DNA of 64,000 bases, taken from CAKZNE01 sp002695025 (lineage in GTDB: Bacteria > Bacteroidota > Bacteroidia > Flavobacteriales > Schleiferiaceae). Positions 52,901-61,403 of this stretch are shown in pieces (positions within the stretch are counted from its first letter, which is position 1; each line of letters starts with the position of its first letter). The position numbers and the translations under genes are program-made. The stretch is from the NCBI GenBank assembly GCA_913043285.1, contig CAJWML010000002.1:343168-407167 (forward strand), in the 5' to 3' direction. A model generated the notes under the pieces. The model saw only the letters and a program-made list of their open reading frames with translations, was not told the DNA's origin and made no database searches.

Positions 52901-55535
52901 ACCGGAAAAAGAAGAGTATGCCGTAGGAGAGGAAGTGGTAACCAACATTCCGGTATCCGAAGGTTCGCGGGTGCTGATCACCCTGGAGAACGGTAGCGGC
53001 ATCGTGAAAAAAGAATGGGTGCAAGCCCAGGGCAAGGAGCTGACCTACCGATTTAAGGCTGAAGAAAGCATGGCGCCTAATATATACCTGAGCGCCTCAT
53101 TGGTGCAACCGCATCAGCAAACCGTGAATGACCGCCCCATTCGCTTGTTTGGCGTAGTACCCATATCCATTGTAAACGAAAAGACCCGGTTACAACCGGA
53201 AATTATCACTACTGCTGTTTGGCGACCTGAAACCAAAGTAAAAGTGACCGTGAAGGAGAAGCAAGGTAAAGCTATGAATTACACCCTGGCTATAGTGGAC
53301 GAAGGTTTGCTGAGTCTCACACAATTCAAAACCCCCGATCCATGGCTACACTTCAACGCTAAGGAGGCACTCGGTATCAAAACCTGGGATGTGTACAAGA
53401 ATATTTTAGGTGCCTACAGTGGCGCCATGGGGCAGGTTCTGGCTATTGGTGGTGATGAAGCCCTTTCCAAAAAAGGCTTGAACAACCAGAACCGCTTTAA
53501 ACCCATGGTTAGGGTGCTGGGGCCCTTCCAATTGAAAGCCGGGCAGACCATTGAGCATTTGATAAACATCCCTAATTACATCGGTAAGGCACGTATTATG
53601 GTGGTGGCCGAGGCTGGTAGTGATTCCTACGGAAGTACACACAAAACCGTTCCGGTACGCAAACCGCTGATGGTGCTATCTACCCTGCCACGTGTATTGA
53701 GCCCGAAAGAAGATATTACGCTTCCCGTTACGGTTTTTGCCATGGAAGAGCAGGTGAAGAACGTAAACATTAAAGTGGAGGTGAAAGGTGAAGTGGCAAT
53801 TGTAGGGGAGAGCAGCCGCTCGGTGAGCTTCAGCAAGACCGGGGAAAAGGTGATCGATTTTAAGCTGAAGACCAACGACAGGATTGGCACGGCTCAGGTA
53901 AGAGTTACGGCTACCAGTGGTAGTGAAAAGGCCTATGATCAGACCGATCTCAACGTGCGTATTCCCAACGCTCCGGTTACAGAAACGCTGGATTTCTTTT
54001 TGGATGCCGGAAAGGATACCACTTTGGATTACCTGCCCGTGGGCGTGGATGGTACCAATAGTGTAACCGTGGAGGCCTACGGTATGCCGCCCATCAATCT
54101 GGATGAGCATCTGAAATATCTTTTCGGTTATCCGCACGGCTGCGCTGAGCAAACCGTTTCACGGGTGTTCCCACTCATCTTTTTGGATAACATTATGGAC
54201 CTTTCGGATAATATGAAGGCCACCCGCAGGCAACACCTGAACGTAGCTTTTGATAAGCTATATACGCTACAGGCTGGTAACGGTGGTTTCCGATACTGGC
54301 CAAGTACCGGTAAAATCAACGAATACGTAACGTCCTATGCCGGTCATTTCCTTTTTATGGCCAATGAGAAGGGTTATCCCGTGCAGGAAGGTGTGTTACT
54401 GCGTTGGAAGAACTACCAGCGCTCTACCGCCCGTTCCTGGACTCCCAAGTATTACTCAAACGGAGATTGCCGAAACTGTGACGAGCAAGCTTACCGCTTG
54501 TACACTCTGGCTGAAATAGGAGAGCCCGAAATAGGAGCCATGAACCGTTTGAAAGAAACCTCCCGCGTTCCGGAATACGCCTGGTGGCATCTGGCGGGAG
54601 CTTATGCCAAAGCCGGTCAGAAGGAAGCTGCGCTGGAGGTGATTGCCAGGATCCCGGAGGTCACCAGCTACCGTTATTACCATTATTACGTTAGGGATAT
54701 CACCCTGCTGGCTATACAACTGGAAACCTACCATGAATTGAGACAGCGTCAGAAAGCTGTGGAGACCGGTAAAAAGCTTAGTGATCGCCTGGCCGGTAAC
54801 CACTGGTATTCCACACACTCATTGGCGTATAGCCTGAAGTCCATCATCCGTGTATTTGGTGATTACAACAAAGGCAAAACCCTGGGCTGGACTTTCAGTA
54901 ATGGTAGCGTCAGCAAAACCTTTGACAGCCAGGGCCTGGTGCAACAATACGATTACCCAAAAAATAGCGACCGCAGTTTTACCTACACCCTGAAAAACAC
55001 CGGTAACTCTCCGCTCAACTTCAGTATTGTCCGGCATGGTATCCCCATTGAGACTAATCTTCCGCCTGAGCAGAAGAACCTTTCCATGACGGTAAGTTAC
55101 TATTACCCGGATGGTAAGGCATTAGACGTTTCACGCTTGCAACAGGGACAGGATTTTACGGCCGAAGTGATCCTATCCCGGCCGGCCAATGTAGAATACG
55201 GTCAGTATGATAATATGGCGCTGATGCAACTTTTCCCCAGCGGTTGGGAGATACTGAACACACGCTTTATAGAGGATGAGAACGAACAGCAAGTGAGTGA
55301 TCAAAAAAATGGCCTGAACCTCACCATTCCCGATTACCAGGATATCCGTGACGACCGGGTGTATACCTACTTTGATATGAGCCGGAACAGCCCTTATCAG
55401 AAGGTTCGTTTCAGGATACGTTTAAATGCTACCTATGCCGGGCGCTATTACCTGCCACCGGTGCGGGCTTACGATATGTACGACAACGATATTAAAGCAC
55501 GAAATGAAGGCCGTTGGGTAGAAGTGGTTCGATAA
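49968..55535 (+). CDS. Bacterial alpha-2-macroglobulin lipoprotein
   Basis: A 1855-residue lipoprotein (lipobox LISSC near residue 20). It has the A2M layout: multiple macroglobulin beta domains, a bait-like region, then the thioester domain with GCAEQ (Cys1392, Gln1395) in an (alpha/alpha) barrel, and a receptor-binding-like C-terminus. These proteins trap attacking proteases covalently in the periplasm. Residues 442-494 are an unusual insert of about 50 Tyr/Asp/Asn-rich residues between two cysteines. The gene overlaps by 22 bp the PBP1C gene, the classic pairing that protects and repairs the wall. Confidence 0.95.
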   Translation: MKKAFASLLPMVVSLLLISSCDRKAQVPAFDRSYREYINAFTSGVISRKSTIKIHFAQKAKEQPTKEVLEFEPEIEGKLVWIDDQSLEFIPDEDLERGEVYVGELDLQSIMDVPDSLKTFEFGFQVLKPAYEWGSLQLKATPETQMNYYALEGSVLSADMENPEELKGLFKAYSKGKELSVKWSNSGLARTYDFRIDSIPREEEAYTIDLKVNGKAEGTRNFPDREVNMAALGEFKYLGYDMYPGTQRVVVLKFTDPIKPNQDLSGYITLERAENLRFEIENTTIKVYPPEEIYGSRTLRISPGIKNILDYKFSESIDEKLAFRNQKPQVEFLGEGNIIPTGDKVLVPFRAIALNAVDVKVIRIAQRNVLQFLQENDLNGNSELYRVGEIVAEKKMDLRQDGKPTTDWINYSIDLAPLIKPEPGAIYKLMISFNKEYSTYPCDAGTAPDDEEDGDGWYYDDYYYNDYGSNAYNHGDYYFPYPRGYRWDERDNPCHVSYYVSDRFASKSVLASDLGLIAKKGDKGDIDLTVSDLKTTEPISGVRVEAYSYQQKPLGSAETDAKGWATLKVHQPVYFLVATKASQKGYLKLQDGEAISLSNFKVEGEEVKKGLKGFLYGERGVWRPGDSLFLNFMLEDGAGTLPKDHPVHFELFNPNGVIVDRQISNDAVGRIYSFTSYTVPEAPTGNYKALVRVGDVSFEERIRIETVKPNRLEIDLNFEEKIADISSGNLAGDLHVEWLTGVEASNVKAKIDLKIAMEGNPFPQERNFRFLDPVKRFNVEEKTWFEGSLGQDGDASIMEEIGNYSSAPGMLKARALVKAFEGGGNFSTEYFDVKLSPFSRYVGMKMPEPSRGHFLTTDQEYTLPVRTLDYQGKPVSVQNLEVKIYKVDWHWWYDSGNDYLKRYIDNEAVHLYKSGKVSTLNGRGEYKFKVEYPNWGRFLIRICDGNGHCTGELTYFDWPEGTSGDRPELSGATMLSFKPEKEEYAVGEEVVTNIPVSEGSRVLITLENGSGIVKKEWVQAQGKELTYRFKAEESMAPNIYLSASLVQPHQQTVNDRPIRLFGVVPISIVNEKTRLQPEIITTAVWRPETKVKVTVKEKQGKAMNYTLAIVDEGLLSLTQFKTPDPWLHFNAKEALGIKTWDVYKNILGAYSGAMGQVLAIGGDEALSKKGLNNQNRFKPMVRVLGPFQLKAGQTIEHLINIPNYIGKARIMVVAEAGSDSYGSTHKTVPVRKPLMVLSTLPRVLSPKEDITLPVTVFAMEEQVKNVNIKVEVKGEVAIVGESSRSVSFSKTGEKVIDFKLKTNDRIGTAQVRVTATSGSEKAYDQTDLNVRIPNAPVTETLDFFLDAGKDTTLDYLPVGVDGTNSVTVEAYGMPPINLDEHLKYLFGYPHGCAEQTVSRVFPLIFLDNIMDLSDNMKATRRQHLNVAFDKLYTLQAGNGGFRYWPSTGKINEYVTSYAGHFLFMANEKGYPVQEGVLLRWKNYQRSTARSWTPKYYSNGDCRNCDEQAYRLYTLAEIGEPEIGAMNRLKETSRVPEYAWWHLAGAYAKAGQKEAALEVIARIPEVTSYRYYHYYVRDITLLAIQLETYHELRQRQKAVETGKKLSDRLAGNHWYSTHSLAYSLKSIIRVFGDYNKGKTLGWTFSNGSVSKTFDSQGLVQQYDYPKNSDRSFTYTLKNTGNSPLNFSIVRHGIPIETNLPPEQKNLSMTVSYYYPDGKALDVSRLQQGQDFTAEVILSRPANVEYGQYDNMALMQLFPSGWEILNTRFIEDENEQQVSDQKNGLNLTIPDYQDIRDDRVYTYFDMSRNSPYQKVRFRIRLNATYAGRYYLPPVRAYDMYDNDIKARNEGRWVEVVR

Positions 55536-57847
55536 GAAGGAAGAGGAGGCGCAGGATCATTGGTTTGGTGATCCTGGCGCTGCTTATTGTCTATGCATTT
55601 CTTTTACCGGCCCACCTGTTTAACGATCCCTATGCCACGGTGGTGCTGGATGAAGAAGGTCGTTTACTGGGCGCCCGCATTGCCGAAGATGAACAATGGC
55701 GCTTTCCGCCACCGGATAGCATACCGGAAAAATTCAGTGCCTGTATCCGCACCTTTGAAGATCGCTATTTTTATTACCATCCGGGTGTAAACCCGGTGTC
55801 TCTTTTCAGGGCTTTGTTTTTGAATATCAAGAAAGGGAAGGTGGTTATCGGAGGTAGTACTTTAAGTATGCAAACCATCCGGCTCAGTCGTAAAAACCCA
55901 CCCCGTACCGTACTCGAAAAGCTGTATGAGATCATCCTGGCCACACGCCTGGAATGGAGTTACAGCAAAGACGATATCCTGAATTTATACGCTTCCCACG
56001 CGCCCTTTGGCGGAAATACGGTGGGCATCTCAGCGGCTGCCTGGCGCTATTTTCAGCGGCCGGCTCATCAGCTGAGTTGGGCGGAGTCAGCCACATTAGC
56101 CGTATTGCCCAATGCTCCTGGACTCATCCATACCGGTAAGAACCGGGAATTACTCCGGGAAAAACGGGACCACCTGCTGGCGCAGCTCCGCAATGAGGAG
56201 ATCATCAGTGAACAGGATTACCGCTTGTCTCTTTTGGAGCCCATCCCGGAACATCCCGCTGAATTAACCAATGGAGCCTTGCACCTTACGGCTTTAATGC
56301 ACCAGCAAAGGCCCGGAAAATGGTCGCAAACCACCATTTCCTCCACCTGGCAGGAGGAAGCTAACCGTATTCTGCAAAGCTACCAGGAACGTTATGCGGC
56401 CAACGGGGTGTTCAACGGTGCCGTACTAGTGGCCGAAGTAGCTACCGGAGAAGTAAAAGCTTATGTGGGCAATTACCGGAAGGGTTTCGGGGAGCATGGC
56501 ATTTTCAACGACCTGCTGCAAACACCCCGCAGTTCCGGCAGTATTCTGAAGCCTTTCCTGTACAATGCCATGCTGAGCGAAGGTTTGTTATACCCCCGGG
56601 AGTTGGTGAAAGATGTGCCTACCATTATTGCCGGCTTTAAACCCGAAAACTTTGTACAGCGCTACGATGGAGCCGTTCCGGCTGATGAAGCGCTTTGGCG
56701 CTCTTTGAACATCCCGGCTGTACTGATGCTGCGGGACTATGGCATTGAAAAATTCCGCAACCACCTGAAGGAAAGTGGGTTTACCACCATCACCCGCTCT
56801 GCGGATAATTACGGCTTGTCCCTGATCCTGGGTGGAGCAGAAGTGACCGCCTGGGAGCTGGCCGGTGCGTATCAACGTATGGCGCAACGGCTTCGTCATT
56901 TTGATGAAGATAATATCCATGAATACCCGGCCTTACATCTTATCCGGAATGAACCAATCTATTCACCGGCTCTGCGCACCAATGCCGGAGCCATTTATAC
57001 CACTTTTGAGGCTTTACAGAAAGTAAACCGCCCCGATTCGGAAATGGGCTGGCAGTACTTCCGCAAGGCGAACATTGCCTGGAAGACCGGCACCAGCTTC
57101 GGACACCGAGATGCCTGGGCTGTGGGGATCACACCTACCCATATTGCCGTGGTATGGATTGGCAATGCCGATGGTGAAGGGCGCCCGGGTCTGGTGGGTG
57201 CCGAATCGGCCGGTCCGGTGCTCTTTGACCTGTTAAACCAGTTGCCCCAAAGCCACGGATTTCCGGAACCGCATACGGAAATGAAGGAAGCGTATGTATG
57301 CCCGCAAAGTGGATTGCCGGTATCGCGCTACTGCCCGGAGGTGGATACGATCTATGTGCCATTGCATAAGAAGGCAAAAGCCCCGTGCCCCTATCACCAG
57401 CAGGTGTTTACGGATGTGGAAGGCCGTTACCGCCTGCATCGTAACTGTGCGGAAGGTGAAGAGATGTTGACCCGGTCGTATTTTGTATTGCCTCCGGTAA
57501 TGGCGTGGTATTATGCGCAGCAACACGCGGATTACGGAGGGCTTCCGGACTGGCGCCCGGGCTGCGATCCCAACGCAGGGAATAGCATGCAGATGATCTA
57601 TCCTGAAAAAGGCGGAACGGTATTTCTGCCGCGTGAACTGGACGGATCGCAGCACCGCCTCATCCTGGAGGTGGCCCACCAGCAACCCCATAAAAAACTG
57701 TACTGGCACCTGAACGGTGAATACCTCGGCCATACCGAGGATTTTCATCAAAAACCGCTGCTGGTGGAACCGGGCGCCTATAGACTATTGATCGAAGATG
57801 AAGATGGGCAAACGCTACGCACATCTTTTAAGGTGGTGGGAAGGTGA
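55514..57847 (+). CDS. pbpC: Penicillin-binding protein 1C
   Basis: A 777-residue bifunctional wall synthase. A TTG start at 55514 gives a basic cytoplasmic leader (GRSGSIRRKRRRR) and one membrane anchor; no in-frame ATG exists near the N-terminus. The GT51 glycosyltransferase has EDRYFYYHPG near 77 and GGSTLSMQT near 116. The transpeptidase has SGSILKP near 340 (SxxK serine), SLN near 398 and KTGTSFGHRDAW near 520. The C-terminal BiPBP_C-like domain (about 690-777) marks it as the 1C type. The 22-bp overlap with the alpha-2-macroglobulin gene implies coupled expression. Confidence 0.95.
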   Translation: MGRSGSIRRKRRRRIIGLVILALLIVYAFLLPAHLFNDPYATVVLDEEGRLLGARIAEDEQWRFPPPDSIPEKFSACIRTFEDRYFYYHPGVNPVSLFRALFLNIKKGKVVIGGSTLSMQTIRLSRKNPPRTVLEKLYEIILATRLEWSYSKDDILNLYASHAPFGGNTVGISAAAWRYFQRPAHQLSWAESATLAVLPNAPGLIHTGKNRELLREKRDHLLAQLRNEEIISEQDYRLSLLEPIPEHPAELTNGALHLTALMHQQRPGKWSQTTISSTWQEEANRILQSYQERYAANGVFNGAVLVAEVATGEVKAYVGNYRKGFGEHGIFNDLLQTPRSSGSILKPFLYNAMLSEGLLYPRELVKDVPTIIAGFKPENFVQRYDGAVPADEALWRSLNIPAVLMLRDYGIEKFRNHLKESGFTTITRSADNYGLSLILGGAEVTAWELAGAYQRMAQRLRHFDEDNIHEYPALHLIRNEPIYSPALRTNAGAIYTTFEALQKVNRPDSEMGWQYFRKANIAWKTGTSFGHRDAWAVGITPTHIAVVWIGNADGEGRPGLVGAESAGPVLFDLLNQLPQSHGFPEPHTEMKEAYVCPQSGLPVSRYCPEVDTIYVPLHKKAKAPCPYHQQVFTDVEGRYRLHRNCAEGEEMLTRSYFVLPPVMAWYYAQQHADYGGLPDWRPGCDPNAGNSMQMIYPEKGGTVFLPRELDGSQHRLILEVAHQQPHKKLYWHLNGEYLGHTEDFHQKPLLVEPGAYRLLIEDEDGQTLRTSFKVVGR

Positions 57848-57849
57848 GG

Positions 57850-57962
57850 CTTCGATACACCCCGAAGCGGGTTCGGGGCACTCAGCCTGACAGCTTTTAT
57901 TAGGTCATCCTGAGTTTCCGTCCCGATCCCGAGTACTCGGGACGGGAGCGGAAGTATCGAAG
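57850..57962. repeat. Palindromic intergenic repeat (REP/MITE-like)
   Basis: Terminal inverted repeat CTTCGATAC (57850-57858) / GTATCGAAG (57954-57962) enclosing GC-rich palindromes, including TCCCGAGTACTCGGGA at 57927-57942. The segment TCATCCTGAG is typical of Bacteroidota intergenic repeats. It sits between the convergent pbpC and FISUMP genes and may also end transcription. Confidence 0.6.
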
Positions 57963-57975
57963 GGTGGCCATGAAA

Positions 57976-58902
57976 TTACAAGATTACCAACCGCTTTTGG
58001 ATGATCCCCTCTGCGGTGTGGATCATCAGAAGATATACGCCTGTACTTTGACGTGAATCCAGCTCCAGGAAAGACTGTTCGTCAAACCTTTTCCAGTAGA
58101 CTTCCCGGCCCGAAAGGTCAAAAATGGAAACCGTCCCGCTTTCAGGAGATGGAAAATCTATGTAGAGTGTGCCGTGGGTTGGGGTGGGATATATGTCAAT
58201 TTTACCTGGCCCGAAAACAGGATTCACATTCGTTGTTTTGTTCTCGATACAACGTATACAGCTTCCGCAGTTACCTACCGCCACACCTGTTTCTACTAAG
58301 GAACTGGCATGAGAGAGCCGGATATGGTATCCTCTGGCAAAACCTCCCGTTCCAAATGGGGTGCTGGTCCAGAAAAAAGCAATCTCCCGGAGGCCGCTAT
58401 ACATTTGAGGATTGGCCCTGAAACCGTTCCCACGGGTATTAAACCCGGAGCTATTCGTAACCGAACTATCCGTGCTTTTCCAATGTACCGTTCCGCTTTC
58501 TTTGAGCAGGTTTCCGGCCGTACTGTCGCCCCCTAGAAAAGTGATTAGCGCATCCCATTCTTCTATACCGGGCACATGCCAGCCAGCCGGACAGATATTG
58601 CGGTTATCCACGGCTGCATACCAGCTGTACAAGCGACCGTAAGCGGGCACCAGGCTCTGATCATCATTATAAGCCCATTGGTAAATAGCATTGCTGTCAT
58701 TGTGAGTGGCACCCAGCTGGGTACCAATAGTGTCTCCATTGGAAAAACGGCTGGTCCGGAGATTTTCAGCCATCCAGGTTTGGGAGCCGATGGTAACCGT
58801 AGAATATACATTGCCGTCAATGTCGGTGACGGTTTGCGCACGAATGGTAAAACCAAGCAAGAGGTAAAAACACGTCAGGTAAAGTTCTTTGGTTGATGTC
58901 AT
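57976..58902 (-). CDS. FISUMP-domain secreted protein with T9SS sorting domain
   Basis: This 308-residue protein has a signal peptide ending TIRAQ. Residues 25-215 match the Fibrobacter succinogenes major paralogous (FISUMP) domain: GSQTWMAENLRT, YGRLYSWYAA, CPAGWHVPGIEEWDAL and RCIEN. The last ~80 residues (from PGKIDIYPTPT) have the T9SS type A pattern, with ISIYPNPT-like opening, SIFDLSGREV and TGVYLLMI, ending KRLVIL. It is therefore likely exported across the outer membrane by T9SS and anchored on the surface or released. The FISUMP role is unknown, possibly binding cell-surface or carbohydrate targets. Confidence 0.92.
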   Translation of the reverse strand: MTSTKELYLTCFYLLLGFTIRAQTVTDIDGNVYSTVTIGSQTWMAENLRTSRFSNGDTIGTQLGATHNDSNAIYQWAYNDDQSLVPAYGRLYSWYAAVDNRNICPAGWHVPGIEEWDALITFLGGDSTAGNLLKESGTVHWKSTDSSVTNSSGFNTRGNGFRANPQMYSGLREIAFFWTSTPFGTGGFARGYHIRLSHASSLVETGVAVGNCGSCIRCIENKTTNVNPVFGPGKIDIYPTPTHGTLYIDFPSPESGTVSIFDLSGREVYWKRFDEQSFLELDSRQSTGVYLLMIHTAEGIIQKRLVIL

Positions 58903-59228
58903 GGTTTAATGAAGACCGTTCCGGTAAAGATAGGTTGCTTTAAACAGTATATATCATCGTGACTTTTCGACCTCCTTCCATCTCCGTAAAAAACAAGGAA
59001 GATATTCCACAGCAGAAGCCCGGAAGATGAGTGTAGCGAACGGCTTGGGCTTCGATGGGAATAATTGACGTTGTTTTTGAGGATAGGGAAGGCAGTCTAG
59101 ACTTTTCTTTGCTTCTTTCTTTTGGGCGATGCAAAAGAAAGAATGAATAAACCGGGCGTAGTCTTTTACAATGATCTCCTGATTCTTAGCTTCAACGATG
59201 GAGCAGCTTGATACCATGCTTACATATT
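58903..59228. other. Gene-free region with repeat-derived open frames
   Basis: Two overlapping minus-strand frames (58940-59134 and 58954-59217) read as basic, proline-rich peptides such as KKEAKKSLDCLPYPQKQ. They look like translations of a dispersed intergenic repeat, not proteins. I call no gene here. Confidence 0.45.
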
Positions 59229-59285
59229 CTTGTCGCTCTTCGACTAAGCCTGTCCTGAATCTGTTGAAGGGCTCAGAGTGACAAG
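59229..59285. repeat. Short inverted-repeat element (REP-like)
   Basis: CTTGTCGCTCT (59229-59239) pairs with AGAGTGACAAG (59275-59285) with one G-T mismatch, enclosing TTCGACTAAGCCTGTCCTGA. The CACTCTGAGC / CTTCGAC wording is typical of Bacteroidota intergenic repeats. It lies 62 bases before the lipoate ligase gene. Confidence 0.55.
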
Positions 59286-59347
59286 AAGGAAAAGCTCCTT
59301 TAAAACCTCATATTTCCTAATTTCGTTACTCCAAAAAAGAAACACCC

Positions 59348-60337
59348 ATGCTGTGCATTGATAATACCAGTACCGAACCCTACTTTAACCAGGCGACTGA
59401 AGAGTACCTGCTGAAGAACAAAATGCAGGACGTTTTTATGCTGTGGCGTAACAACAACGCCATTATTGTGGGGAAACACCAGAACACCCTGGCCGAGATC
59501 AATGCGGAATATGTGAAAGAGCGCGAGATCAAGGTAGTGCGCAGGCTCACGGGTGGGGGAGCGGTCTTCCACGATATGGGCAACCTGAACTTTACCTTTA
59601 TCATGGGTTTTAACAACCAGCCGGATAAACTGGATTTTCAGAAGTACACCGAACCCATTATTGAAGTATTGCAAAAGCTGGACATCAACGCGGAGTTTAC
59701 CGGACGTAATGATTTGCTCATTGAAGGTTTGAAATTCTCCGGTAATGCCGAGCATATTGATCATAAGAACAAGCGCGTGTTACACCACGGTACCTTGCTC
59801 TTTGCTTCGGAGATCAAGGATATTTCCGATGCCCTGAAGGTAAACCCCCTGAAGTATCAGGGCAAGGCCCGCCAGAGTGTGCGTAGCCGCGTCACCAATA
59901 TCTCATCCCACCTCAAACAGGAACTTACCGCTGAGGAGTTCCGCAAAATGGTGATGGACCACATTGTGGAGCGTTACCCGGACGCCACGCCTTATGAATT
60001 CTCCGCAGAAGATAAACTCCAGATCCAGAAGATAGCCGATGAAAAGTACAGCCAGTGGCAATGGAACTTTGGTTATTCACCCAAATACGGTTTAAAGAAG
60101 GGTATTAAAGCCGAAGGTGGCCACGTGGAAGTACACCTGAATGTGGACAAAGGGTTGATCGAGGACGTAAAGATCTACGGGGACTTTTTTGTGCACCGCG
60201 ACATTGAACCCGTGGAGCAGGCGCTGGTAGGGAAGGAGCATCGCCACGAAGTAGTGCTGGAAACCCTGAGGGCCATTGAAAGCAGCAAATACTTCAGCAA
60301 CATCACGGAGGAGGAACTGACGGAGGCGTTTTTTTGA
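59348..60337 (+). CDS. lplA: Lipoate-protein ligase
   Basis: A 329-residue cytoplasmic enzyme that activates lipoate with ATP and attaches it to the E2 subunits of 2-oxoacid dehydrogenases and glycine cleavage H protein. Signatures are WRNNNAIIVGKHQN near 35-48, RRLTGGGAVFHD near 63-75 (lipoyl-AMP loop) and GNLNFTFI. The conserved lysine region HHGTLLFASEI follows near 145. Residues about 240-329 form the C-terminal accessory domain of LplA. It overlaps the region in front of the orphan gene 60340 and could be co-transcribed with it. Confidence 0.95.
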   Translation: MLCIDNTSTEPYFNQATEEYLLKNKMQDVFMLWRNNNAIIVGKHQNTLAEINAEYVKEREIKVVRRLTGGGAVFHDMGNLNFTFIMGFNNQPDKLDFQKYTEPIIEVLQKLDINAEFTGRNDLLIEGLKFSGNAEHIDHKNKRVLHHGTLLFASEIKDISDALKVNPLKYQGKARQSVRSRVTNISSHLKQELTAEEFRKMVMDHIVERYPDATPYEFSAEDKLQIQKIADEKYSQWQWNFGYSPKYGLKKGIKAEGGHVEVHLNVDKGLIEDVKIYGDFFVHRDIEPVEQALVGKEHRHEVVLETLRAIESSKYFSNITEEELTEAFF

Positions 60338-60339
60338 TT

Positions 60340-60876
60340 ATGATAAAAGATATTAGAGACATAGATTTTTGGAGTGAGTTTTTGAGAGAAGGCTCGGATT
60401 TTTATGGGGACATATATTCTATTGACCAAAGTGCATTCAATAGTTTTGTAGTCGAAAACTTCATTCTAATTGCCAAAATCAAATCTTTGGACGAAGTGAT
60501 TCCAAATAAAGATGAGCTACAGAATTTAGTTGAGAAAGGATATGAACACCGATGTTCTCAATGCCATTATTCTTCTAAAGCAATCGCTATTGTAGATGAA
60601 TCATATGAGTATTGGACTGGATTTATATATCGAAATGATTCCATTTATCCAGTTTTAACTCATAGTTTTAATATCAAGAATAGAAAAGTAATCGACTTTT
60701 CCAAGGTGCGTGAAAATGGTGATTTGATAGAGTTGGTTGTTGATCCTAACTTGCCTCATTGGTATTATGGGATTCATATACCTACAAACTTTGTGTCAAA
60801 ATATAGAGATCAAGTTTTTAAGGAAGAAAGCATGAATCCATTACTTTATGAATGGTTAAAACAACAAGGTTTATAA
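60340..60876 (+). CDS. AT-rich orphan, unknown function
   Basis: A 178-residue soluble protein; ATG at 60340 is preferred over a TTG two codons earlier. Base composition is much more AT-rich than lplA just before it, with many ATA/AGA/AAA codons, suggesting recent transfer. One Cys-x-x-Cys (CSQCH) near residue 73 could bind metal or form a disulfide. Aromatic residues are frequent (YEYWTGFIYR, HWYYGIHI). I recognise no domain; single genes of this sort are often immunity or small defence proteins, but nothing here proves it. Two bases separate it from the lplA stop. A 257-bp tandem repeat begins 10 bases after its stop. Confidence 0.7.
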   Translation: MIKDIRDIDFWSEFLREGSDFYGDIYSIDQSAFNSFVVENFILIAKIKSLDEVIPNKDELQNLVEKGYEHRCSQCHYSSKAIAIVDESYEYWTGFIYRNDSIYPVLTHSFNIKNRKVIDFSKVRENGDLIELVVDPNLPHWYYGIHIPTNFVSKYRDQVFKEESMNPLLYEWLKQQGL

Positions 60877-60888
60877 TAGGCTTACCCT

Positions 60889-60911
60889 AAGCGTAGCGTC
60901 TCGCTACGCTT
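60889..60911. terminator. Hairpin, probable terminator (duplicated at 61150-61172)
   Basis: Perfect 10-bp stem AAGCGTAGCG / CGCTACGCTT with a TCT loop. The same hairpin occurs in the second repeat copy at 61150-61172. It is placed to end the minus-strand DUF763 transcript and the plus-strand orphan transcript. The T-tract is short, so efficiency is uncertain. Confidence 0.5.
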
Positions 60912-61072
60912 TCATATTTCCGCCTTCAACTTAGCACCATAGTTCTCTCTAGCCCCAGCTTGTCACCCTGAGCGCCTGGCCGATTGATCACGCCTTAGCT
61001 TCAGCGATTAGCATGCGCGCAGCTTTCAAACCTTAAATCTTTACAACCTTACAATTGAATGTCGCCCTTCCA

Positions 61073-61142
61073 CTAAAACAACTCCAACTGATCCCCGCCT
61101 TTCGGCTTCTGTGCCTTGCCAAAAACCGTGCGTCCCCCGTAC
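61073..61142 (-). pseudogene. Duplicated 3' end of the DUF763 gene
   Basis: The last 23 codons of the 61334-62539 gene, including the QLELF end and stop, repeated by the tandem duplication. The reading frame runs into a stop just upstream and has no start codon, so this is a remnant. Confidence 0.85.
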
Positions 61143-61146
61143 CCTT

Positions 61147-61403
61147 CCTAAGCGTAGCGTCTCGCTACGCTTTCATATTTCCGCCTTCAACTTAGCACCA
61201 TAGTTCTCTCTAGCCCCAGCTTGTCACCCTGAGCGCCTGGCCGATTGATCACGCCTTAGCTTCAGCGATTAGCATGCGCGCAGCTTTCAAACCTTAAATC
61301 TTTACAACCTTACAATTGAATGTCGCCCTTCCACTAAAACAACTCCAACTGATCCCCGCCTTTCGGCTTCTGTGCCTTGCCAAAAACCGTGCGTCCCCCG
61401 TAC
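61147..61403. repeat. Tandem direct repeat, copy 2 (257 bp)
   Basis: The original copy: its right end (61334-61403) is the genuine 3' end of the DUF763 gene. Four bases separate it from copy 1. Confidence 0.9.

Larger units (their letters stand above)
60886..61142. repeat. Tandem direct repeat, copy 1 (257 bp)
   Basis: Identical base for base, as far as read, to 61147-61403, at a spacing of 261 bp. It contains a hairpin, intergenic sequence and a copy of the last 23 codons of the DUF763 gene. It must be recent, or an assembly artefact. Confidence 0.9.

Noticed and set aside
58940..59217. Two overlapping small minus-strand frames
   Set aside because: Basic, Pro/Lys-rich translations typical of dispersed intergenic repeats; no start context and no plausible fold.
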